The notes below the pieces were generated by a model that was not told the origin of the DNA, searched no databases, and saw nothing but the letters and a program-made list of their open reading frames with translations. A stretch of DNA of 64,000 nucleotides from Oscillospiraceae bacterium (GTDB lineage: Bacteria; Bacillota; Clostridia; Oscillospirales; Ruminococcaceae), in the NCBI GenBank assembly GCA_016296505.1, contig JAEDJD010000011.1, forward strand, positions 1 to 64,000, written 5' to 3'. Below are positions 7,975 through 16,567 of the stretch, piece by piece. Position 1 is the stretch's first letter, and each line of letters begins with the position of its first letter. Position numbers and translations under genes: made by a program.

Positions 7975-8391
7975 ATGCCGAATACCAAGAAGGAAGTTGC
8001 CGCGGAGGCAGTCAAAAAGGTCAAGGCTGTTGCTGAGGATGCCAAAGCAACTGTGAAAGCAGCTGCTGAAGCCGTCATAGAAAAAGCTGAAACAACTGTT
8101 GAAAAGTCAAAGACTGCAGCCAAAAAGCCTGCTGCAAAGCCGCGTCAGACCGCAGCAAAAAAAACAGCAGTCAAGAAAACCGCTGAAAAGATTGAAGCAA
8201 AGGTTGTCATTGAGCTTCCGAATGTTTCCGAATCCACCGATTCGCTGATTGAACGTGCGAAAGCAGATTGGACTGCAAAGGGGAATGCGTTGTCTGATAT
8301 GAAGCAGCTTACCCTTTATATCAATGCAACAGAAGGTATGGTTTATTACGTGGTCAACGATGATTACCTTTCCGGTAATTTTGCAGTTTGA
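7975..8391 (+). CDS. Lys/Ala-rich DUF6465-like protein
   Basis: A 138-residue basic protein in two parts. Residues 1-75 are Lys/Ala/Val-rich with repeated KAAAE, AAKKPAAKP and KKTAVKKT motifs, resembling eukaryotic linker histone H1 tails. Residues 78-138 form a compact domain (VVIELPNVSESTDSLIERAKADW...LYINATEGMVYYVVND), matching my recollection of DUF6465. Function is unknown. Its place right behind HU (32-bp gap, own GAGGAGG RBS) suggests a nucleoid or nucleic-acid role, which is an inference. It is followed by a strong terminator. Confidence 0.75.
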   Translation: MPNTKKEVAAEAVKKVKAVAEDAKATVKAAAEAVIEKAETTVEKSKTAAKKPAAKPRQTAAKKTAVKKTAEKIEAKVVIELPNVSESTDSLIERAKADWTAKGNALSDMKQLTLYINATEGMVYYVVNDDYLSGNFAV

Positions 8392-8398
8392 TTGAAGA

Positions 8399-8430
8399 AG
8401 TGTACTGACTAAACTCAGTACACTTTTTTT
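8399..8430 (+). terminator. Terminator of the HU operon
   Basis: GTGTACTGA / TCAGTACAC stem with a 6-base loop followed by seven T residues. Confidence 0.9.
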
Positions 8431-8492
8431 GTATAGAAATCCATATTTTGCAGATACTCCTGATGTAAGAAATCGAAAGGAAGTATTCTGCA

Positions 8493-10103
8493 ATGAAAAA
8501 ACGTCCGATCCGCCTATTGCTGCTTTCCGGTATACTGCTGCTCTGTATGGCAGGCATGATTGTACAGCTTCTTTCCATTCTTCGGAAAAATCAGGTGATA
8601 GAAATCAGTGGTCGTCAGGGTCATTATCATTTGCATATTCCGCTGACAGAAGGGACCATCTATGACAGGAATTTTTTTCCACTCAATCATCCCAACGATG
8701 TAATTATCGCTGTGGTCAATCCAACGCCTGAAACACTGGCGCCAATTTTCGCAAAGCTTACAGACCGTGAAGCAGTCAGCGCACAGATTCAGCACAATAC
8801 GCCGTTCTATTGTTATTTAAATGAAGAAGCAGAGGAAAACCAGAATTTGGTTGTCCTGCACGGCGCACGAAAGTCTGACGGTGCGCTTCCAGCGCAGCAT
8901 TTGCTTGGATATCGTCAGAACGGAACCGCAATGTCCGGATTGGAGCTAGCATTCTCAGACTGGCTTTCTTACTGCGATTCATCTGCTGACGTTACATTTT
9001 CCGTCAGTGGAAACGGAGAGGTACTTGCCGGTGCTGGACGTTCCCTAATCATGAACGGACAAAAAGGCGGCGGCGTTGTCACAACGATAGATAAGGATAT
9101 CCAGCATATTACAGAAAAAGTCTTGCAACAGGCAGCTCCCAATGCAGGTGCCGCCATTGTTATGCAAATTGAAACCGGAGAAATAGTTTCGTGTGCCAGT
9201 ACGCCTGTATACGATCCGGATCATCTCGCAGACGCAATGAAAATGGACAGTGCGCCATTTGTGAATCGCGCATTTTCTGCGTACAGTGTTGGATCCGTAT
9301 TCAAAATCGTGACCGCTGCCGCAGCGTTGGAACATCAGATTCCGGTAAAATATATGTACGAATGCGAAGGTGCGGTTTCTGTTTACGGACAACGATTTCG
9401 CTGTCATAATCGGAATGGTCACGGCGTCATGGATATGCAGAAGGCGATGATTCAATCATGCAACCCGTATTTTATCACACTCAGTAACCGGATGACGCCT
9501 GAAATTATGCATGATACTGCGTCTGCGCTTGGCTTTGGCAAAGAAACAGAACTGGCGCAAGGTCTGATTTCCGCAGGCGGATATCTGCAATCTGTCGAAG
9601 ATTTGCAAATTGAAGCGGAAAAGGCAAATATGAGCTTTGGACAAGGTAAACTGCTCGCAACGCCGCTTCAGGTATGCGCCATGACAGCTTGCATTGCAAA
9701 TGACGGCATTTATTCTGAACCTGTATTAGTACGCGGTTTAACTATGGAAAAAGACATTCTGCTTACCAAGACTGAATTTGTTCAGCATAGAGCCGTATCT
9801 TCTGATACTGCTGCCAAAGTGCGCCGCATGATGGTCTCTGCCATAGAAAAATCCAAAAATACTAAGGGAAAACCAGAGAATACCAGAGCAGCCGGAAAGA
9901 CCTCGACTGCCCAGACCGGAAAAACAGATGAAAATGGAAATGAACTCTGTCACGCTTGGATGACAGGCTTTTTTCCTGTCAATCATCCTCAATATGCCGT
10001 CACAGTATTCATTGAGAACGGCGGCTCGGGTAATGAAGCCGCCGCACCGATATTCCGCAAAATCATTGAGGATATAACGTCTGCAACAATTATAAGCGAA
10101 TAA
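8493..10103 (+). CDS. Class B penicillin-binding protein (PbpA-like transpeptidase)
   Basis: A 536-residue membrane-anchored D,D-transpeptidase that cross-links peptidoglycan. One membrane anchor lies at residues 8-30. The transpeptidase triad motifs are S268-V-F-K271 (acylated serine), S322-C-N324 and K469-T-S-T. The N-terminal linker is short and lacks a full dimerisation domain, as in PBP2/PbpA of the FtsI-RodA partner type rather than the large PBP2b. RBS GAAAGGAAG. It converges with the amidase gene, and the two stop codons overlap tail to tail (10090-10103). Confidence 0.92.
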   Translation: MKKRPIRLLLLSGILLLCMAGMIVQLLSILRKNQVIEISGRQGHYHLHIPLTEGTIYDRNFFPLNHPNDVIIAVVNPTPETLAPIFAKLTDREAVSAQIQHNTPFYCYLNEEAEENQNLVVLHGARKSDGALPAQHLLGYRQNGTAMSGLELAFSDWLSYCDSSADVTFSVSGNGEVLAGAGRSLIMNGQKGGGVVTTIDKDIQHITEKVLQQAAPNAGAAIVMQIETGEIVSCASTPVYDPDHLADAMKMDSAPFVNRAFSAYSVGSVFKIVTAAAALEHQIPVKYMYECEGAVSVYGQRFRCHNRNGHGVMDMQKAMIQSCNPYFITLSNRMTPEIMHDTASALGFGKETELAQGLISAGGYLQSVEDLQIEAEKANMSFGQGKLLATPLQVCAMTACIANDGIYSEPVLVRGLTMEKDILLTKTEFVQHRAVSSDTAAKVRRMMVSAIEKSKNTKGKPENTRAAGKTSTAQTGKTDENGNELCHAWMTGFFPVNHPQYAVTVFIENGGSGNEAAAPIFRKIIEDITSATIISE

Positions 10104-10830
10104 ATTCGCTGCTGACGTATCCCGTTTTTCCATTATAATTTGTAACAAACCAGCCGTCTGTTTCACCGTAAAGGATTAGCTCTGTTTTATCCGGAATCTG
10201 CGTCAGTATTTTTCCGGTTGTCGCAGGATAGCCTCGAAGATTCAGACGGCTTCCTTTTGTCTGAACTGTTCCATGAAACGGCTCTGTTTCATTGATGAAC
10301 GGAATTCCGAAGTAATCCGTCAACGAAAGTACAAGATTTTGGGCGATCTGTTTGAGGTTAGAACGAATCCATGCGGCGTCCTCCGGATTGTCATGATACC
10401 CGATTTCCACGAGCACTGCAACTGCTTTTGTACGCAGCACTTCGGCAAGACTGTTCGTTGGTCTCGCGACAACCTGATTTTCCAGCGGATAGATTTGCTG
10501 CATATTATTCGCGATAATGGTGGCAAGCATCTCGCTCTCATAGCTTTTCGGAGCGTAATATGCGTCAATTCCGCGCAGAATACCGGAAAATTGTTCTGGT
10601 GCAGCATTGGAATGCAAGGCAAGATGTACATCGAATTTACCAGCGTTGGAATCCGCAATCGCACCGGCAACGTATCGCTCCGGATCGTTTCTGACATAGG
10701 CAATGCCGCTTGAACGCAGATATGGTTCCATTTTTGTCGCAAGCATATTCATCACCATTTCTTCATTGCCCGTTCCATCTACATAAGGATTCCATTCCTG
10801 CGTCGAGGGACTTAAAAATACAATCGGCAT
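10090..10830 (-). CDS. N-acetylmuramoyl-L-alanine amidase with SH3 domain
   Basis: A 246-residue protein; the start is chosen at the ATG behind AGAGGTGTTTTCA. Residues 1-170 form an Amidase_3 (zinc) domain: FLSPSTQEWN, the LALHSNA motif with a zinc His, and VLVEIGYHDNPEDA with the catalytic Glu. Residues 180-246 form a bacterial SH3 domain (RLNLRGYPATTGKILTQIP...GYVSSEFI) that binds cell wall. No signal peptide is visible, which is like spore or prophage-type amidases; export may be by another route. It would cut the bond between MurNAc and L-Ala in peptidoglycan. Confidence 0.88.
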   Translation of the reverse strand: MPIVFLSPSTQEWNPYVDGTGNEEMVMNMLATKMEPYLRSSGIAYVRNDPERYVAGAIADSNAGKFDVHLALHSNAAPEQFSGILRGIDAYYAPKSYESEMLATIIANNMQQIYPLENQVVARPTNSLAEVLRTKAVAVLVEIGYHDNPEDAAWIRSNLKQIAQNLVLSLTDYFGIPFINETEPFHGTVQTKGSRLNLRGYPATTGKILTQIPDKTELILYGETDGWFVTNYNGKTGYVSSEFIRL

Positions 10831-10908
10831 TGAAAACACCTCTTTCTGAATTTTTCTATATCTTATGCGGGAAAATGCTTTTTGTGCATGAAAAAGGAAG
10901 AAAAGCAC

Positions 10909-10937
10909 TTGCGTTTCGTGCAATTTTATAGTATAAT
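10909..10937 (+). promoter_or_regulatory. Promoter of the two-component operon
   Basis: TTGCGT (10909-10914), 17 bases, TATAAT (10932-10937), ahead of AGGAAGAGG and the response-regulator ATG. Confidence 0.75.
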
Positions 10938-10975
10938 GAAAGTAGACAAAAAATTACAGGAAGAGGTATCTGCAA

Positions 10976-11653
10976 ATGAGAATTTTGCTTGTTGAAGATG
11001 AAGCTGCGCTTTCAGACGCACTTGTCCAGATATTTCACAAAAATAAATATATTGTTGACGCTTGTTATGACGGAGAATCCGGATTGGACAGCGCGCTTTC
11101 CGGTATCTATGATATGATTATTCTGGATGTTATGCTTCCGAAAATGAACGGTCTGGATGTATTGCGCGAAATCCGCAGGTCAAAGCTGACAACGCCTGTT
11201 TTGTTACTGACTGCAAAGGATAGTATCGCAGACAAAGTCGCTGGACTGGATGTGGGCGCCGACGATTACATGACAAAGCCGTTTTCCTCAGATGAACTGC
11301 TTGCGCGTATCCGTTCGCTATATCGCAGAAACGCGAATGTAATTTTTGAAAATGTCCTGACATGGAGTGACCTGACGTTAAATCTTTCTACCTATGAGTT
11401 ATTCTGCGGCAAGAATTCCTTTAAGCTCGGTCTGAAAGAGTTTTCCATGATGGAGCTGTTCCTCAAAAATGGAAATCGAATCCTCTCCAAAGAAACGCTG
11501 ATCGTGAAAATATGGGGGTATGAGTCCGACGCAGAAAACAATAATGTAGAGGTTTACGTCAGCTTTCTCCGCAAAAAACTCGCACATATGAAATCAAAAG
11601 TCGCAATTAAAACCGTGCGCGGCGTTGGATATTGTCTGGAAGAAAAGGAATAA
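10976..11653 (+). CDS. OmpR-family response regulator
   Basis: A 225-residue two-domain regulator. The receiver domain (1-120) has the acidic pocket VEDEA, phospho-acceptor D51 (ILDVMLP), and the switch TA..TKPF. The C-terminal winged helix of the OmpR/PhoB type (130-225) carries LSKETLIVKIWG and VEVYVSFLRKKL...TVRGVGYCL. It would be phosphorylated by the kinase encoded 37 bp downstream. Target genes are unknown; the next gene after the pair encodes a flippase-like protein. Confidence 0.95.
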   Translation: MRILLVEDEAALSDALVQIFHKNKYIVDACYDGESGLDSALSGIYDMIILDVMLPKMNGLDVLREIRRSKLTTPVLLLTAKDSIADKVAGLDVGADDYMTKPFSSDELLARIRSLYRRNANVIFENVLTWSDLTLNLSTYELFCGKNSFKLGLKEFSMMELFLKNGNRILSKETLIVKIWGYESDAENNNVEVYVSFLRKKLAHMKSKVAIKTVRGVGYCLEEKE

Positions 11654-11690
11654 TTCTTGTTTTGCAGCATTCTGAAAGGAGGTGTGCCGC

Positions 11691-13664
11691 ATGATTCAAA
11701 AATTGAAGCGAAGATATCTGATTACGAATATGGCGCTGCTGAGCGGAACACTGCTGGTATGTCTTGCAGTGCTGTTCGGATTTCTTTATCATGCGGAAAT
11801 CAGTTTCTCTTACTCGGTCATGCAGGAGATGATTCAGGATACGAAAATGCCGGATTCACCGGAAATGCAGGAATCGGCAGAACCAACCTTGTTTCAGATG
11901 ACGCCTGAGCATATTCCACTTGATAATCAATCTTCTGATTGCGAGTGTTATAATTGGAAGAATGAGCAAAATGCGTCTTCTGACACTGAAAATGACAGCG
12001 ATAACCCCCACTACTCCAATCGGGAATATCTTGACGGAAATACTTCCGAGTCTTCATCCGATCAGAATAATTACTGGCAGCCGCCGGGGCAATACATTCC
12101 ATCGGATAATAATCAATATTGGAATCCCAATCCGCAGCAGCCACAATGGCCTGTATATCCATGGCCTGTATATCCATGGCCCGTGTATCCGTGGCCTGTG
12201 TATCCATGGATGGTACCCAATAATCCCGATTGGCAGTGGGACCCGAATCAACATCCGGATATCACAACGCCAGAACAGCCAAATACCACGCCATCCGAGC
12301 CAGCTCATACGGAACCTCAAAAACCAGAACTTGATATTGAACATAATCCGGAGCATAGCAAACAGCCCGAAATTCCGCAGGAACCAGAAATCCAACCGCA
12401 AAAACCACTCCAAACCAAACCGCATGATACAGAACATAATCACGAAACCCATTCCGAAACCTGTTTACCGGAAACAAATCGAAGTGAGACGAGCAGGACA
12501 GAAGCTGAAGATCAAACATCCAATCAATCCTCTACGCAAACGACAACAGTTCCGCTTGCGTCTGCACTGATCGTATCCTCGGAAATCCAGATGGTTCCGC
12601 AGCTTGTCCCTGTACAAGAAGGACAATATATCCCTGACGCATTCATCGCTGAACTGGATCATGATGGCAATATTGCTTCATATAGCAGCAATCATACCAA
12701 TACATCCGATGGAGAACAGTTTAATACGGTTCATCATGCCATAAATGAAGTCAAGCGCCGCGGTTCCAATGCAGGCGTCATAGAAGTTGGAGATACCTCC
12801 TATCGCTTTATGTATAAACCGGATGACGCGGGAAATCTGCGCTTGGTTCTTCTGAACCGGACGCTGGAAATCTCTACGCTGAATCGGCTGCTGTTTATCT
12901 TTCTGCTGATTACCGTACTTGGTTTGCTGTTAATGTTCGGTATCAGCAATAAACTCGCGAACTGGACGGTTCAGCCAACCGCTATTGCTTGGGAAAAGCA
13001 AAAACAATTTGTTGCAGACGCTTCGCATGAGCTAAAGACGCCGCTTGCTGTCATCTCTGCGAATACAGAGGTAATTCTTGCCAATCCGCATGAATCTGTC
13101 GCCGATCAGAATAAGTGGCTCAGTTATATCCAATCCGAAACGATGCGTATGTCAAAGCTTGTCTCGAATCTGCTTTCGGTAGCGCGTATGGACAACACTT
13201 CCGGTAAAACGGATACGCTGGGACCGCTTCCGCTTTCAGAAACTGTCTCCAATATATGTCTGCTGTTTGAACCGATTATTTATGAGAATGGCAAGACCTT
13301 AAACACGGTCATTCAGCGGAATGTTATGCTGATTGCAGAAGAAGATAATATCAAGCAGCTCCTTTCGATACTTCTGGACAATGCCATTCTGCACTCGCTG
13401 CCCAAAGCGCAGATCACGGTCTCTCTTTCCAAGGATGTGCAGGGCAAAATACGTTTGAGCGTTGCGAATACCGCTAAGGATATTCCGCAGGAACAGCTTG
13501 CGCATCTTTTCGACCGCTTTTACAGACTGGATCGAGAAAGCAGTCCAAACGGTTCCGGCTTGGGATTGAGCATCGCAAGAAGTATCGTGCGTCAGATGGG
13601 CGGCACGCTGCAAGTAACCAGCGAAAATCAGCTTGTGACATTTGTTGCTGTGTTTGCATCTTAA
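11691..13664 (+). CDS. Sensor histidine kinase with Pro/Asn-rich extracellular region
   Basis: A 657-residue kinase. The ATG at 11691, eight bases behind AAAGGAGG, is preferred to the upstream GTG inside the RBS. Membrane segments lie at about residues 12-33 and 400-418, enclosing a 365-residue outside region. That region is rich in Asn, Gln, Pro, Glu, Thr and His (about 50-300), with four tandem copies of P-V-Y-P-W (about residues 154-173) and Trp-rich flanks. A more ordered part (about 310-395) looks like a small PAS/Cache-like sensor. No HAMP domain is clear. The catalytic part has H446 in DASHELKTPL, then N box DNAILHS and G box GSGLGLSIARSIV. The low-complexity, aromatic-Pro extracellular stretch is unusual and could sense or thread through cell wall or polysaccharide (inference). 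Confidence 0.92.
   Translation: MIQKLKRRYLITNMALLSGTLLVCLAVLFGFLYHAEISFSYSVMQEMIQDTKMPDSPEMQESAEPTLFQMTPEHIPLDNQSSDCECYNWKNEQNASSDTENDSDNPHYSNREYLDGNTSESSSDQNNYWQPPGQYIPSDNNQYWNPNPQQPQWPVYPWPVYPWPVYPWPVYPWMVPNNPDWQWDPNQHPDITTPEQPNTTPSEPAHTEPQKPELDIEHNPEHSKQPEIPQEPEIQPQKPLQTKPHDTEHNHETHSETCLPETNRSETSRTEAEDQTSNQSSTQTTTVPLASALIVSSEIQMVPQLVPVQEGQYIPDAFIAELDHDGNIASYSSNHTNTSDGEQFNTVHHAINEVKRRGSNAGVIEVGDTSYRFMYKPDDAGNLRLVLLNRTLEISTLNRLLFIFLLITVLGLLLMFGISNKLANWTVQPTAIAWEKQKQFVADASHELKTPLAVISANTEVILANPHESVADQNKWLSYIQSETMRMSKLVSNLLSVARMDNTSGKTDTLGPLPLSETVSNICLLFEPIIYENGKTLNTVIQRNVMLIAEEDNIKQLLSILLDNAILHSLPKAQITVSLSKDVQGKIRLSVANTAKDIPQEQLAHLFDRFYRLDRESSPNGSGLGLSIARSIVRQMGGTLQVTSENQLVTFVAVFAS
12144..12212 (+). 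repeat. Tandem PVYPW-coding repeat
   Basis: Four near-identical 15-bp units (CCTGTATATCCATGG type) encode P-V-Y-P-W repeats inside the sensor kinase gene. They differ only at synonymous sites (tat/tgt, tcc/tcg), indicating tandem duplication kept under protein-level constraint. Confidence 0.85.
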
Positions 13665-13674
13665 TATCAAGATT

Positions 13675-13713
13675 GAATCCTGTCGAATCATCTCGGTGGG
13701 ATTCTTTTTTTTT
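13675..13713 (+). terminator. Terminator after the kinase gene
   Basis: GAATCC (13675-13680) pairs with GGATTC (13699-13704) and is followed by a run of about ten T residues. The stem is short but the T-run is convincing. Confidence 0.65.
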
Positions 13714-13747
13714 GTACATTGGCATATGCTGTCAATGAGGTGAGCTT

Positions 13748-15274
13748 ATGGTAAATGCGCAGAACAGCCGCCGTATGCTGTCAGAAACAATCATTCTCAG
13801 CTTATTTTCTGTTGGACTGCAAGGACTTGGATTACTGCTGAATATTTATCTGACGCATCAGTTAGGCGCGGCAAACGTCGGTGAAATGACTCTGATTGGT
13901 TCGTTTTATAGTCTTGCCGCAATTTTAAGCGGTGGCAGCGGCTTTATTGCAGCAAGTCGATTTATGTCAGAGGAATTGGGATGCGGCGGAAATCCACACC
14001 GAGTATATCAGTATATATCAGGTTTTAGCCTGACGCTTAGTACAACTGCTGCGATTTTGCTCTGCGTTTTTGCAGATATACCAGGAAAGCTGCTGCATCA
14101 GGCGGATTTAACTGCGACAACAATTCGGCTGCTGAGTGTATCGCTGCCGCTTTCTGCAATTTCTTCTTGTCTGAAAGGACGCTGCTACGCATATAATCGC
14201 GTTTATCTTCCAGCAATCGCAGAGTGTATTGAATTTGTCATGAAAGCCGGTACACTTGCTTTCTGTACAATATTTCTGATTCCGCGTGGAACGCTGAGTA
14301 TTATTGCTACATTTGCGTTATCCATGATAACAGGGCAGGGGAGTTCCGTGCTATTTCTTGCTCTTGCACGTATGCCGCATCGTGAAAACTGCACCATCTG
14401 TTCTTTTTCATTTTCTCGATTCATCCGTCTGCTGCTGCCAATCATGGGAAACGCTTCACTGGTCGCAATTCTCAGTACAACGAATGACGCGCTTGTTCCA
14501 TTAACCTTACTGCAATTTGGAAACAGTCCGACAGAAGCGCTTGCACAGTTCGGTGAATTTGAAGCCATCATCATACCAACTTTATTTTTCCCGTCTGTCA
14601 TTCAATGCGTGATGTCCGGCTTGATCGTGCCGGAGTTGTCGAAAGCGAATGCAGCGCACGATCATCATTCAGTCAGGCTGATTACACAGCGCGCGCTTGA
14701 ATATACAATCGCTTATTCTCTTTTTATTGTTTTATTTTTGGTGCAATTCGGAAAAGAGATCGGAACAATACTTGGAGGAGATCGTGGTACTGGAGAGATT
14801 CTTCGCGTTATGGCGCCTGTTGTTCCGTTTATCTATCTGGAGATCATTATGGAAGGGATTTTGCGTGGTCTCGGTAAACATAACTTTTCTTCTCTCAATT
14901 ATCTTGCAGAATATGTTGTGCGTATTTCCGTCCTGTTGATTTGCGTTCCGCTGTTTGGGTTTTACGGCATCGCGGCGTCATATCTTGCGTGTAATCTTAG
15001 CGGAAATGCAATCCGACTATATTTTGTACTCCGCATGACTGAACTCAAGCCGGTATGGAAACGTATTTTATTCCGACCAGCAATCGTACTATTTGGTACA
15101 TGGCAAATCATACTGCTGATGGTCAAACTCGGCGAATATATACGTATTCCGAAAACTACAGTCATGATACTTTGCGGTATCCTTGGTGGAACGCTATATT
15201 TTGCTGTATTACGTCTCATCAATCTGCCTCAGCCGCGCCCCTTGCAAATGCGTAAGTGTCTAGATAGACAATAA
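13748..15274 (+). CDS. SpoVB/MurJ-type polysaccharide flippase
   Basis: A 508-residue multi-pass membrane protein with about 14 hydrophobic segments, of the MVF/MOP-exporter superfamily (SpoVB-like oligosaccharide flippases). Features include the N-terminal LGAANVGEMTLIGSFYSLAAILSGGSGF and the central GELEAIIIP-like FGEFEAIIIPTLFFPSV. Members move lipid-linked sugars, including peptidoglycan precursors, across the membrane. The substrate here is unknown. GAGGTGAG serves as RBS. It lies 84 bp behind a two-component system, past a terminator, so regulation by that system is possible but not shown. Confidence 0.88.
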   Translation: MVNAQNSRRMLSETIILSLFSVGLQGLGLLLNIYLTHQLGAANVGEMTLIGSFYSLAAILSGGSGFIAASRFMSEELGCGGNPHRVYQYISGFSLTLSTTAAILLCVFADIPGKLLHQADLTATTIRLLSVSLPLSAISSCLKGRCYAYNRVYLPAIAECIEFVMKAGTLAFCTIFLIPRGTLSIIATFALSMITGQGSSVLFLALARMPHRENCTICSFSFSRFIRLLLPIMGNASLVAILSTTNDALVPLTLLQFGNSPTEALAQFGEFEAIIIPTLFFPSVIQCVMSGLIVPELSKANAAHDHHSVRLITQRALEYTIAYSLFIVLFLVQFGKEIGTILGGDRGTGEILRVMAPVVPFIYLEIIMEGILRGLGKHNFSSLNYLAEYVVRISVLLICVPLFGFYGIAASYLACNLSGNAIRLYFVLRMTELKPVWKRILFRPAIVLFGTWQIILLMVKLGEYIRIPKTTVMILCGILGGTLYFAVLRLINLPQPRPLQMRKCLDRQ

Positions 15275-15275
15275 A

Positions 15276-15312
15276 AACAGCTGCACTGTTGTTTCAAAAC
15301 GGTGCAGCTGTT
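15276..15312. terminator. Bidirectional terminator
   Basis: AACAGCTGCACTGTT pairs with AACGGTGCAGCTGTT between the convergent flippase and azlD genes. Confidence 0.8.
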
Positions 15313-15313
15313 A

Positions 15314-15631
15314 TCATTTCAGTAATAGTGGTATCAGGAGCATTGCCAGATATGCTGCCGCAGATGCAGAAAGTGCAACGACAATCAGCGGAAGTTCAAG
15401 ATAAGCCAGAAGCACGGCAACAACAGTACCAGCAATTGCAGACGGTACATCCTGCGTGGCATAGAAAATGGAAGGAATTGTCATAGCGCTGAGTACAGCA
15501 TATGGAATATAATACAGAATACTCTTGATAAAACGATTTTTTATTTTTCGCTGAAAAAATGTAAAAGGAATCATCCGAATCAAATAAGTCGTCAGAGCCA
15601 TGACGCCAATCGAAATCATAGTCTTTGTCAT
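15314..15631 (-). CDS. azlD: AzlD family branched-chain amino acid exporter subunit
   Basis: A 105-residue protein with four hydrophobic segments and the AzlD signature (LTTYLIRMIPF, YIPYAVLSAMTIPSIF). AzlD is the small partner of AzlC and together they export branched-chain amino acids or analogues. The ATG at 15631 overlaps the azlC stop (ATGA), so translation is coupled. A longer in-frame upstream extension overlapping azlC is rejected. Confidence 0.92.
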   Translation of the reverse strand: MTKTMISIGVMALTTYLIRMIPFTFFQRKIKNRFIKSILYYIPYAVLSAMTIPSIFYATQDVPSAIAGTVVAVLLAYLELPLIVVALSASAAAYLAMLLIPLLLK

Positions 15632-16338
15632 GTCTCTGCCTCCTGTACCACCTGATCTTCCGGAATCGGAAAGAAAATTGCGCCCAAAATAGAAGCCGAA
15701 AGTGCTGCGATAATCATAATGAATCCGCCAGACAACGATTTCAGTGTAACATGAAGCAAGACCGAAATCAAAGCAGCCATCGAGATGACAGCTAGAATTG
15801 CTTTGGATTTCCGTGCAGGCGGCAGAATGATTGCAAGAAACATTCCATAGAGCGCAATGCCAAGCGCATTCGTAATCTGTACCGGAAGAATAGTTCCAGC
15901 AGCTGCACCAAACCATGTTCCAATTGTCCAGCCGAAAAATGGCATAATCATCAAACCATACCAGTACGCGGGCTTGACAGGTTCTTTTTGAATGGAAGCA
16001 ACGGCAAATATTTCATCTGTGATACCAAAAGAAGCAAGCAGCCGATGCGGCACTCGAAAGGAACTATCTGCTTTCTGTGACAGCACAAGACTCATCAGCG
16101 AATATCGAATATTGATTATCACTTCAGCCATGAATAGTTCCAGCATCGACGACTGTGAAGCAATCAGACCAACTCCGGCTACTTGTCCGGCAGAAGTCAG
16201 ATTCGTCAAAGAAATCAGAACAGCTTGCCATACAGTCAACCCCGACTGCACAGAAAGTATCCCAAAACTAAATGAAACTGATAAATATCCGAGCGCAATC
16301 GAAATACCATCCCGCATACCGCGGCGGAATAAGTGCAT
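15628..16338 (-). CDS. azlC: AzlC family branched-chain amino acid exporter
   Basis: A 236-residue membrane protein with the AzlC fold: GMRDGISIALGYLSVSFSFGILSVQSGL at the N-terminus, SLTNLTSAGQVAG, and FGITDEIFAV. The start is placed at the ATG preceded by GGAGGTTTTTAAA; the ATG 15 bases upstream overlaps that RBS. Pairs with AzlD as a BCAA efflux system. Operon azlC-azlD with its own promoter. Confidence 0.92.
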   Translation of the reverse strand: MHLFRRGMRDGISIALGYLSVSFSFGILSVQSGLTVWQAVLISLTNLTSAGQVAGVGLIASQSSMLELFMAEVIINIRYSLMSLVLSQKADSSFRVPHRLLASFGITDEIFAVASIQKEPVKPAYWYGLMIMPFFGWTIGTWFGAAAGTILPVQITNALGIALYGMFLAIILPPARKSKAILAVISMAALISVLLHVTLKSLSGGFIMIIAALSASILGAIFFPIPEDQVVQEAET

Positions 16339-16373
16339 TTTAAAAACCTCCATTCACCGATTCTCTGTAGCTC

Positions 16374-16402
16374 ATTATAGCAGAATTTCAAAGCTTTGTC
16401 AA
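16374..16402 (-). promoter_or_regulatory. azlCD promoter
   Basis: Minus strand TTGACA (16397-16402), 17 bases, TATAAT (16374-16379). Confidence 0.85.
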
Positions 16403-16506
16403 ACTTGAAACGTAATTCTCTATTCTTATATTCTTCTGCTTAATTGCACCAAATGTGGATTAGATGCAATTAGATAGATTCACGATCATGCATTATGGTG
16501 TTTTCC

Positions 16507-16535
16507 TTGACAAATTTTGTATTCCGCGTTATAAT
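16507..16535 (+). promoter_or_regulatory. AEC transporter promoter
   Basis: TTGACA (16507-16512), 17 bases, TATAAT (16530-16535). Confidence 0.85.
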
Positions 16536-16567
16536 AGAGCTATTCTATTACAATGATGAGAGGTTAT

